Of a DNA stretch of 9,598 nt, positions 1 through 5,652 are shown in pieces. The DNA is from G039029935 sp039029935 (GTDB lineage: Bacteria > Chloroflexota > Anaerolineae > Caldilineales > Caldilineaceae), in contig JBCCFC010000447.1 of assembly GCA_039029935.1 (NCBI GenBank), forward strand, positions 1 through 9,598, given 5' to 3'. How positions within the stretch are numbered: the stretch's first letter is position 1; each line of letters starts with the position of its first letter. Made by a program: the position numbers and the translations under genes. The notes under the pieces are model-generated. The model had not been told where the DNA came from and made no database searches. It was given only the letters and a program-made list of their open reading frames with translations.

Positions 1-445
1 CAGCATATTCATCGTACGTGGTCAACTATCTCACTGCGATGCAGGTGACGTGCTCAAGCTAAGTCCCGCTGACCCTAAACTCATGCCTTCATCATCGTCT
101 AAGTCATCTGGTTTTCAGGCTACAGCATATTCATCGTACGTGGCCAACTACCTCAGTGCAATGCAGATGACTTGCTCAAGCTAAGTCCCGTTGACCCTAA
201 AGTCATGCCTTCATCATCGTCTAAGTCATTGGTTTTCAGGCTACAGTATATTCATCGTACGTGGCCAACTACCTCAGTGCGATGCAGATGACGTGCTCAA
301 GTTAAGTCCCGTTGACCTTAAACTCATGCCTTCATCTTCGTCTAAGTCATCTGGTTTTCAGGCTACATCATATTCATCGTACGTGGCCAACTACCTGAGT
401 GCGATGCAGATGACGTGCTCAAGCTAAGTCCCGTTGACCCTAAAC
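1..445. repeat. Tandem array of a ~122-bp non-coding unit, 3.65 copies
   Basis: Four copies run head to tail with starts at 1, 123, 244 and 366. Each full copy opens with CAGCATATTCATCGTACG or a close variant and closes with GGTTTTCAGGCTA. Copy 1 against copy 2 shows about eight substitutions and one single-base deletion (roughly 93% identity). The last copy stops after about 80 bases, at the sequence CCCTAAAC. The array probably continues left of the window. The unit length is not a multiple of three, so successive copies fall in different frames, and no copy carries a start with a Shine-Dalgarno. This argues against protein coding. Within a unit CAGATGAC and GTCATCTG can pair about 55 bases apart, but the deletion in copy 2 breaks this without compensation. 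I see no known repeat family; the function is unknown. Confidence 0.9.
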
Positions 446-560
446 GTTGGGGGTTCTCCGACAGACTGCTAGAGCGAGGTTGACGTAGGGCACAGACGAG
501 TGCGGATGAACGCGGACGGTTGAGGTGCTGTCTGTGTTTGTCTGCGCTTGTTTTTTATCA
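446..560. other. Gap between the repeat array and the permease stop, no gene
   Basis: This short spacer lies downstream of the minus-strand permease gene. It contains a GC-rich stretch with the degenerate repeated words GCGGATGAACGCGGAC (502-517) and TGTCTGTGTTTGTCTGCG (529-546). A 7-base inverted pair, CACAGAC (491-497) and GTCTGTG (530-536), is too distant and has no T-run on the minus strand, so I do not call it a terminator. The wording resembles the simple intergenic repeats seen elsewhere in the window. Confidence 0.5.
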
Positions 561-1436
561 TTAATATTGTCCCAGCAACCCTCGTTTCTTGGCAAATCGC
601 TCTGCCAGCATAAACACAAGCAATCCTGCAAATAGATAGATCATTGAATGGATGGTCAACCACATCAGGCTACCGTCGTTCACAAGCGCAGCAATCGGCT
701 CGTTGTCCAGCACAATGCGTCGCAATGCGATGATGCCTTGGGTTGTGGGCAGGGTCAGCGCAAGCGTCTTGAGCCATTCGGGGAATTGTGTCACAGGCAG
801 AAATGCGCCGTTCAGAAAGAGGAGAAAATTCTGTATCATATTTGCCAATGGACCGATATTCTTGAAGACGAGCGTTGCGCCACCGACCACAAAGCCAAAT
901 CCATAGACACCCAGCAAAAGGATGACGAAGACAGGCAGTGCTTCCCATCGCCAGGCAAAACGGATGTCGAAGACCCACATGAGTGGTAGACCGACGGGGA
1001 TGATCGTCAACGAGGTCACAATAAAGGTGGAGATGGTGCGTCCTAGCTGGACAATGCTAGAGTGGGCTGGACTCATATACCATTGTTCAAGTGTCCCTTG
1101 CTGTGTCTCCTCACGCAGGTTATAGGCCATGTTCGAGATGGCGACCATTGCATAAAACGTCACCAAAAAGCCGAGCAGTGAGGGGGGCAGTCGTTCAGGC
1201 TGGAGTTCGCCATTGCCCACAAAGAAGGTAATACCCACAAACATAAAGCTCAACATGATGGATTCCATGAGCAAGTTAAACTTGTAGCTCCACTGAATCA
1301 ACAGCCCTTTGTAGACCTCGTTGCCCACAATGATACCTAGATTCTGCCAACGGGAGAAGATCGATAGAGGTTGTGTGGGCAGAGACAAGGTTCGTTCTTC
1401 TTGTAGCACGGCTGCGTTTGATGTACTTATGGTCAT
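561..1436 (-). CDS. ABC-2 type transporter permease
   Basis: This is a 291-residue integral membrane protein, the channel half of an ABC exporter. About six hydrophobic segments are visible, near residues 54-74, 86-104, 133-156, 168-190, 198-216 and 258-278, after a ~50-residue cytoplasmic N-terminus. Between segments 2 and 3 lies REETQQGTLEQWYMSP (108-123), which matches the conserved E...GTLEQL..SP loop of ABC-2 (DrrB/NatB-like) permeases that contacts the ATPase. The length is normal for the family. The start overlaps the ATPase stop as ATGA and has a strong AAAAGGAGG Shine-Dalgarno inside the end of the ATPase gene, 7 bases before the ATG, so translation is probably coupled. The substrate cannot be read from sequence; drugs, lipids, polysaccharides and ions are all possible for this family. 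Confidence 0.9.
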   Translation of the reverse strand: MTISTSNAAVLQEERTLSLPTQPLSIFSRWQNLGIIVGNEVYKGLLIQWSYKFNLLMESIMLSFMFVGITFFVGNGELQPERLPPSLLGFLVTFYAMVAISNMAYNLREETQQGTLEQWYMSPAHSSIVQLGRTISTFIVTSLTIIPVGLPLMWVFDIRFAWRWEALPVFVILLLGVYGFGFVVGGATLVFKNIGPLANMIQNFLLFLNGAFLPVTQFPEWLKTLALTLPTTQGIIALRRIVLDNEPIAALVNDGSLMWLTIHSMIYLFAGLLVFMLAERFAKKRGLLGQY

Positions 1437-2431
1437 GAGTTGTCCTCCTTTTGAGATTGTGTCAGCTTGACAAACACTTCTTCAAGATTCGGTTGGGCAC
1501 GTTCGACCGAGAGCAGCGGGATGGCTTTCTCTTCGAGCAGGGCAAGCACCTGATAGATGGTTGCATCATCGGCCAATGTGCCTGTGAGCAAGGTCCGGTT
1601 CTCGTCTTCTGTGAATATCGGGTTGGTCATGGGCAAGTCGCTCAGGAGGGGTTGCGCTTGGGTCAATGCCATGTCAACACGCAGTTCATAATACTCCTGC
1701 TGGAAGAGATTAAGCAGCTTGGCCTTTGGCTCATCGACCACCATCTTGCCCTGACGCATAATCACCACACGCTCACAAAGCTCCTCGGCCATATCCAGTT
1801 GATGTGTCGTCAGGACAATTGTCTTGCCCTGTGTCCGTGCCAATTCTTTGACCCATTGCTTAACAGTCAGGGCAGCGTGGACATCCAAACCCAATGTCGG
1901 CTCATCCAGTAGCACAATCGGCGGGTCGGCAATCAATGCGCAGGCGATGGCAACCTTTTGCTGCATCCCACGAGAAAAATCTTTGACTTCATCCTTGCGG
2001 CGCTCCCAGAGATCCAACTCACGTAGCAATGACTCGGCTCGTTGACGAAGAGGACGCCCACCAAAGCCTTTCAAGCGCCCAAAGTACATTAGGTTCTGCC
2101 ATGCCGTCAGCCGCCAGTAAATGTTACGCGTCCCTTCCAGCACAGCACCAATCTGTCGCATGGCCGCACCCCGTTGTTGATGGATGTCACAGCCATTAAG
2201 TCGGACCTGTCCCGTCGTCGGTTGCACCAACCCACACATCATCTTGATGGTGGTTGTTTTACCTGCCCCATTTGGCCCTAAGAAGCCAATGACTTGCCCC
2301 TGTGGAACCGTGAGGTTGACCCCATCCACCGCTTGCAGGGGGTCGCTGCCGCGTTTGGTATAGACTTTACTCAGTTGTGTCAGTTCAATGGCACTGTTTG
2401 ACACAGGTATTCCATTCGATATGATTGACAT
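1433..2431 (-). CDS. ABC exporter ATP-binding protein (DrrA/CcmA-like)
   Basis: This is a 332-residue cytoplasmic ATPase that drives the adjacent ABC-2 permease. All nucleotide-binding motifs are present: Walker A GPNGAGKTT (52-60), signature FSRGMQQ (152-158, a common LSGGQ variant in this group), Walker B IVLLDEP (172-178), D-loop LGLD (180-183) and H-loop His210. The Q-loop position reads VLEGTRNIYWRLT, with Glu instead of Gln, which I believe is frequent in exporter ATPases of this type. After the ~230-residue core comes a ~100-residue C-terminal domain ending in NLEEVFVKLT, typical of ABC-2 partners. An upstream in-frame GTG at 2455 would add eight residues, but it has no Shine-Dalgarno. 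The ATG at 2431 has AAGGAG five bases ahead and is preferred. The gene overlaps the permease start by four bases, and the two form an operon. Confidence 0.92.
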   Translation of the reverse strand: MSIISNGIPVSNSAIELTQLSKVYTKRGSDPLQAVDGVNLTVPQGQVIGFLGPNGAGKTTTIKMMCGLVQPTTGQVRLNGCDIHQQRGAAMRQIGAVLEGTRNIYWRLTAWQNLMYFGRLKGFGGRPLRQRAESLLRELDLWERRKDEVKDFSRGMQQKVAIACALIADPPIVLLDEPTLGLDVHAALTVKQWVKELARTQGKTIVLTTHQLDMAEELCERVVIMRQGKMVVDEPKAKLLNLFQQEYYELRVDMALTQAQPLLSDLPMTNPIFTEDENRTLLTGTLADDATIYQVLALLEEKAIPLLSVERAQPNLEEVFVKLTQSQKEDNS

Positions 2432-2436
2432 AGAGA

Positions 2437-2442
2437 CTCCTT
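2437..2442 (-). promoter_or_regulatory. Shine-Dalgarno deciding the ATPase start
   Basis: On the minus strand this reads AAGGAG, five bases before the ATG at 2431. It selects that start over the GTG eight codons upstream, which has no purine-rich stretch before it. Confidence 0.75.
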
Positions 2443-2464
2443 GTGTACATATCACAAACAGGTC

Positions 2465-2496
2465 ATCACTATCCTACATCACTATCCTACATCACT
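2465..2496. repeat. 13-bp tandem repeat, 2.5 copies
   Basis: The unit ATCACTATCCTAC occurs twice exactly, followed by ATCACT. It lies 34 bases upstream of the chosen ATPase start, so it may be part of that gene's leader or promoter region. Confidence 0.85.
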
Positions 2497-2656
2497 CCAG
2501 TCACCCAAGATAAATCAATGACATACAGGTGTATGCTGACTATCCAAGGAAAACGTAGTTTCCACCTGGACTCAAAAATAGGTAAAAGTAACTCATGTAA
2601 TTATTCCTCCCAAAAACGCTCTACGAAAGTAAGTTCAAATACGCTGCACCTTGTTC

Positions 2657-2713
2657 ACGTAACACGGGCATCCTGTCCGTATACAGGCTATTGACAGAAT
2701 GCCCGTGTCACGT
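2657..2713. repeat. Long imperfect hairpin (inverted repeat)
   Basis: Arms ACACGGGCATCCTGTC (2662-2677) and GACAGAATGCCCGTGT (2693-2708) pair over 16 bases with one mismatch (a G-U in one RNA strand). After one internal mismatch, ACGT pairs with ACGT for four more. The 15-base loop allows an alternative inner stem, CCTGT (2672-2676) with ACAGG (2683-2687). On the plus strand a short TTTT follows; on the minus strand, the direction of both flanking genes, no T-run follows. It is therefore not a clear terminator for the glycosyltransferase. A small non-autonomous or REP-like element is possible. Confidence 0.75.
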
Positions 2714-2809
2714 TTTGCTTGAATGAAGGATACCACAAAAAGCAATGGCGTATATCCAACCATAGATGTAGATAGGGTTGATTTTGAGGTTGTAGAGTGG
2801 CATAGGCAG

Positions 2810-2833
2810 GCACTACATCTATAGATGTAGTGC
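2810..2833. repeat. Perfect 24-bp palindrome
   Basis: Each half reads GCACTACATCTA or its complement with no spacer. The word ATAGATGTAG also occurs upstream at about 2762-2771. The symmetry could be an operator for a dimeric regulator or the remnant of a small element. It lies far (~380 bp) from the ATPase start, and nothing is transcribed towards it except read-through from the glycosyltransferase. Confidence 0.8.
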
Positions 2834-2920
2834 TACAGTTTTGACCATCAAAATTATGTGCGTATTGGTCTCAAAGCCAAGTGCGCGCCATAGAGTCGCT
2901 GTAGCAATCCATTGCAAGGC

Positions 2921-2985
2921 CGATGTCATTTCGACGCGCAATCTCAAAGATTTTCCACAGTCCATTTTTAGTCAATATGACATCG
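2921..2985. repeat. 65-bp segment bounded by 9-bp inverted repeats
   Basis: CGATGTCAT (2921-2929) and ATGACATCG (2977-2985) are exact inverted copies. The left part continues as TTCGACGCGCAATCTCAAAG, wording that resembles common dispersed intergenic repeats in environmental bacterial genomes. No flanking target duplication is obvious. It starts about 50 bp downstream of the glycosyltransferase stop and could mark its transcript end, but no T-run accompanies it. Confidence 0.5.
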
Positions 2986-3038
2986 TGGCACATTCCCACC
3001 GACCCATTTTTGGAGCTTAACGCAACAGCCAAACGTCA

Positions 3039-4397
3039 TTACCGATACACCCGCTGAATCTGATTCGCAATACGCTCCCACCCAAATTCCTGCGCATGAC
3101 AACGTGCCTGCGCACCAAGTCGCTGTGCATAAACCTCGTCACTGAGGATGCGGTGGATGCGGTCGGCCAGTGCTTCGGCATCTCGTGCAGAAATGTGTAG
3201 GCCGTTGTAGCCATCACGCACGAGATAGGACAGCCCGCCAACATTGGAGGCAATGACGGGTGTGCCCATTGCCATTGCTTCCAACGCCACCATGCCAAAA
3301 CTTTCATAGTGCGAGGGCATCACTACCACGTCAGCGGCTGCATAATAGTAGGGTAGTTCATCTTGGTCTTTTGCGCCCAGAAAATGGACGGTGTGACAGA
3401 GTTCATGCTGGCAACTGAGTTCTTGCAGACGCACCATCTCTGGGTCGCGGTTGGTTGCCCAAGGGTCGCCGCCGATAATCAAGGTGTTAAAATCATCTGC
3501 CAGTCGATACTCTTGCTTGTGCTGATTTTTGAGGATGGCACTGGCGTCAATCAACGTGTCAATGCCTTTGAGTGGCTCGATGCGCCCCACCAAGAGGATG
3601 AGCTTTTTATGAGGGGGGAGATTGAGACATCGGCGCGCCTCGGCTTTGTCAATACGGTGAAAACGGTCTAGGTTCACGCCGGGCGAGATAATCTGAATCT
3701 TCTCTGGGTCAGCGTTGTAATAGTCCATCAACTGTGTTTTTTCGGCGGGCGTCGCGGCAATTAGTGTATCTGCCAGTTCAACCACTTGCTCTTCACCCTC
3801 TACACGTGCCTGTGGCGAACGCTGGCTGTCATCGGTCGCAATCTGGTTCTTGATATGTCCAAGGGTATGAAACATCTGAATAATGGGTAGCTTTTTCACT
3901 CCAAGATCAAATCCAGCATTCTCTGCTTTGGGTTTGTGCCATGCTTTTTGCAGTTTCTGCGCCACCAACCCAGAGAGCCAATAGTGACTGTGAATCACGT
4001 CATAGGCAATGCCTTCTTTGTGCGTAAACTCAAGAACACCGTCGGTGAATTCGTCGAGGTGGTGAATGACGTTGGCAACGGGTTTAATCTCTTGGGGGCC
4101 AGCAGGAATATGCACAACACGCCCACCATACCCCACTTCATGATTGATTGGCGGTTCGCACCCTTTTTGCATCCGTGTAAAAATGTCGACCTGCATCCCT
4201 TGCCGTCCCAACTCACGACTCAACTCACGGACATAGACATTCATCCCACCCGTTTTATGTCCACCCAAGGACGCCACAGGACAGGTATGCACACTGAGCA
4301 TGGCAACCCGTTTGATGGGGTTCGTTTGCTCAACATCGGGTAACTTTGCGGGCATAGTTGATGATGAATATATGCTTTCAACGGTTTCCTGTTGCAT
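3039..4397 (-). CDS. GT4-family glycosyltransferase (MshA / sucrose-phosphate-synthase-like)
   Basis: This 452-residue cytoplasmic retaining glycosyltransferase has a GT-B fold and uses a nucleotide sugar donor. The N-terminal acceptor domain carries GGMNVYVREL (50-59), HSHYWLSG (136-143) and FHTLGHIKN (176-184), hallmarks of the MshA/sucrose-phosphate synthase branch. The C-terminal donor domain has GRIEPLKGIDTLI (271-283) and the E-x7-E motif ESFGMVALE (365-373), followed by GTPVIAS and a GGLSYLVRDGYNG loop. The length fits the family. The start has AAAAGGA about 11 bases upstream. The first ~28 residues precede the conserved core and are low in recognisable content, so Met15 (MPAKLP) is a possible alternative start. 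It diverges from a PIG-L deacetylase gene, as MshA/MshB-type enzymes could. The acceptor is not determinable; UDP-GlcNAc, UDP-glucose and others are possible donors. Confidence 0.88.
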   Translation of the reverse strand: MQQETVESIYSSSTMPAKLPDVEQTNPIKRVAMLSVHTCPVASLGGHKTGGMNVYVRELSRELGRQGMQVDIFTRMQKGCEPPINHEVGYGGRVVHIPAGPQEIKPVANVIHHLDEFTDGVLEFTHKEGIAYDVIHSHYWLSGLVAQKLQKAWHKPKAENAGFDLGVKKLPIIQMFHTLGHIKNQIATDDSQRSPQARVEGEEQVVELADTLIAATPAEKTQLMDYYNADPEKIQIISPGVNLDRFHRIDKAEARRCLNLPPHKKLILLVGRIEPLKGIDTLIDASAILKNQHKQEYRLADDFNTLIIGGDPWATNRDPEMVRLQELSCQHELCHTVHFLGAKDQDELPYYYAAADVVVMPSHYESFGMVALEAMAMGTPVIASNVGGLSYLVRDGYNGLHISARDAEALADRIHRILSDEVYAQRLGAQARCHAQEFGWERIANQIQRVYR

Positions 4398-4448
4398 TTT
4401 GACTCATATCCTTTTGATAGCTTATGATTGTTTGCGTGTGATTGTTTG

Positions 4449-4454
4449 TATAAT
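4449..4454 (+). promoter_or_regulatory. Candidate -10 box in the divergent GT4/PIG-L gap
   Basis: A perfect TATAAT lies on the plus strand, pointing towards the PIG-L gene about 195 bases away. The best upstream match, TTGTTT (4428-4433), is only 15 bases off and weak, so this is tentative. Confidence 0.2.
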
Positions 4455-4510
4455 CCTGTGTGTTGTTGATTTTATTTGTGGTGTCTGCTGAGCTGGCCGT
4501 GATTGACTTG

Positions 4511-4540
4511 ACCTTTATTGATTTGGCCTTTATTGATTTG
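4511..4540. repeat. 15-bp tandem repeat in the divergent gap
   Basis: ACCTTTATTGATTTG is followed by GCCTTTATTGATTTG and then a partial ACCT. The preceding GATTGACTTG looks related. A TTGACC at either end of the repeat could serve as a -35, but no good -10 follows at 16-18 bases. A short dyad, ATGGTA (4551-4556) and TACCAT (4563-4568), lies just downstream. Confidence 0.75.
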
Positions 4541-4648
4541 ACCTGCACTCATGGTACTATCATACCATCCGAATTGCAACCGATGGTGTAATGGTGGCTA
4601 TATAGTTCGTAAGACTGGCAAAGAGAGTTTTAGGGGGAGTTACTGGAT

Positions 4649-5410
4649 ATGCAAACCTTTTATGACACAATTTATCTTTCACCACATCTTGATGATGTGG
4701 CCCTGTCCTGTGGCGGGCAAATCGTCCAGCAGGCCACCGCTGGTAAACGTGTGCTGATCGTCACCATCATGGCGGGCGACCCACCCTCAGCGCAGGTATC
4801 GGCCTATGCGCAGAGCCTGCAAGAACGGTGGGAACTGCTGACCGATGCGGCGGCAGGGCGACGCGCAGAGGACTTGGCAGCATGTGCCATTTTGGGGGCA
4901 GACGCGCTGCATTGGGATGTGCCAGATTGCATCTACCGCTATCATCCCGATACGCATGACCCTTTTTATGTTTCAGATGACGATATTTTTGGCGATATTC
5001 ATCCGATTGAGTTGAATCGGGGTGAGACGCTTGTACAGCAAATCCAGTCGTTACCGCGCTGTGGTCGCATGATCGCCCCGTTGACATTGGGTCATCATGT
5101 CGATCATTTGCTCACACGTCAAGCCGCAGAACAATGTTTTGGCGCAAACCTGCTCTATTACGAAGATTACCCCTATGCACAGGAGCCGGGACAGCTAGAA
5201 AACCTGATTCCAGCAGGCAGCACGGCGTGGCAATGCCAGAAGATTGCGCTGAATGAGGCGCATTTACAGACGAAGATTGACGCTATTTACGCCTTTCAAT
5301 CACAACTGAGTACGTTTTTTGTGGATCGCGATGATCTGGAGCAGCAGGTACGATCTTATACAGATGCTGTTGGTGGAGAGCGATTATGGGAGCAGGTTTG
5401 GACCAAATAA
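4649..5410 (+). CDS. PIG-L (LmbE-like) family zinc-dependent N-deacetylase
   Basis: This 253-residue soluble protein is of the family that removes acetyl groups from N-acetylglucosaminyl compounds (PIG-L, MshB, BshB, LmbE). The N-terminal metal motif is SPHLDDVALSCGG (11-23). His13 and Asp16 are the expected zinc ligands and Asp15 the catalytic base. The second motif, GHHVDH (148-153), supplies the third ligand His153 and the catalytic His150, by comparison with GHPDH in MshB. The motif PHLDD, rather than PHPDD, marks a subfamily distinct from classical MshB. The length is normal and there is no signal peptide, so it is cytoplasmic. AGGGGGAG lies nine bases before the ATG. It faces away from the GT4 glycosyltransferase gene, which suggests that the two act on the same glycoside. 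The substrate is unknown. Confidence 0.88.
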   Translation: MQTFYDTIYLSPHLDDVALSCGGQIVQQATAGKRVLIVTIMAGDPPSAQVSAYAQSLQERWELLTDAAAGRRAEDLAACAILGADALHWDVPDCIYRYHPDTHDPFYVSDDDIFGDIHPIELNRGETLVQQIQSLPRCGRMIAPLTLGHHVDHLLTRQAAEQCFGANLLYYEDYPYAQEPGQLENLIPAGSTAWQCQKIALNEAHLQTKIDAIYAFQSQLSTFFVDRDDLEQQVRSYTDAVGGERLWEQVWTK

Positions 5411-5444
5411 CTGTAGTTGTGCATCCATTCACCTATGACACACT

Positions 5445-5473
5445 TTTACAAAACCGTGCGTCTATGGTATAGT
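5445..5473 (+). promoter_or_regulatory. Sigma-70-like promoter of the proVWX operon
   Basis: TTTACA (5445-5450) and TATAGT (5468-5473) are separated by exactly 17 bases. A TGG before the -10 gives an extended -10 element. It starts 34 bases after the PIG-L stop and would give a leader of about 170 bases before proV. Confidence 0.6.
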
Positions 5474-5519
5474 CCTGCAAACAGGTTTATTTTACAATCA
5501 ATGAAAGGGGCTTTGGTCA

Positions 5520-5636
5520 ATGACGACTGATGCCATTCCAACAGACAAACAGCAACACAACAACTTCATGAATCAATGCCTATGTATAATCATATCCCCT
5601 GTCCACTGTACTACGAATTACAACCATTCATCATGA
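5520..5636 (+). CDS. Possible 38-codon leader ORF upstream of proV
   Basis: The frame opens with ATG ACG ACT GAT and encodes a 38-residue peptide beginning MTTDAIPTDKQQHNN and ending in NHSS. AAAGGGG lies nine bases ahead of the ATG, a usable Shine-Dalgarno. The stop TGA falls 16 bases before the proV ATG. proV itself has no Shine-Dalgarno in the preceding sequence (CACAAGTATACT). A ribosome finishing this ORF could therefore deliver translation to proV. The peptide has no recognisable domain, and its middle (CLCIIISPV) is mildly hydrophobic. It may be a chance frame; I see no run of identical regulatory codons as in classical attenuators. Confidence 0.3.
   Translation: MTTDAIPTDKQQHNNFMNQCLCIIISPVHCTTNYNHSS
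5585..5590 (+). promoter_or_regulatory. Second candidate -10 box before proV
   Basis: This is a perfect TATAAT inside the putative leader ORF, about 63 bases before the proV ATG. No -35 is found at 16-18 bases upstream, so use as a promoter is doubtful. If used, the leader ORF would be bypassed. Confidence 0.2.
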
Positions 5637-5652
5637 TAAACACAAGTATACT

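Larger units (their letters stand above)
2497..3038. other. Long intergenic region with inverted repeats, no gene
   Basis: This stretch lies between the stop of the minus-strand glycosyltransferase and the leader of the minus-strand ATPase. Open frames here are short, lack Shine-Dalgarno sequences and have no recognisable protein. It must hold the ATPase promoter, but I found no convincing -35/-10 pair on the minus strand. Small dyads occur at 2522-2535 (CATACA-GG-TGTATG) and 2548-2563 (GGAAA/TTTCC). Three larger inverted repeats are listed separately. A small hairpin TTTTGA-CCA-TCAAAA sits at 2839-2853. Confidence 0.7.

Noticed and set aside
191..427. 78-codon open frame inside the 122-bp array
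   Set aside because: Successive repeat units are read in different frames, there is no Shine-Dalgarno, and the frame ends within the array. It is a by-product of the repeat.
1..445. CRISPR array
   Set aside because: Units of 122 bp are contiguous and similar throughout, with no short repeat alternating with unique spacers.
491..536. Terminator after the permease
   Set aside because: The 7-base inverted pair is separated by over 30 bases and has no T-run on the minus strand.
561..1125. Several plus- and minus-strand open frames overlapping the permease
   Set aside because: They are out-of-frame shadows of a gene with clear membrane segments and the ABC-2 loop motif.
2432..2455. Upstream GTG start of the ATPase
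   Set aside because: It adds eight residues unlike the family N-terminus and has no Shine-Dalgarno, while the ATG at 2431 has AAGGAG at five bases.
2443..2694. 83-codon plus-strand open frame in the GT4-ATPase gap
   Set aside because: It runs through the 13-bp tandem repeat and the hairpin, has no ribosome binding site and shows no protein-like pattern.
3039..5410. A genuine mycothiol or bacillithiol locus
   Set aside because: Only two enzyme families are shared. The PIG-L motif is the PHLDD variant, and no MshC, MshD or BshC is present. The idea is kept as a hypothesis and not as an annotation.
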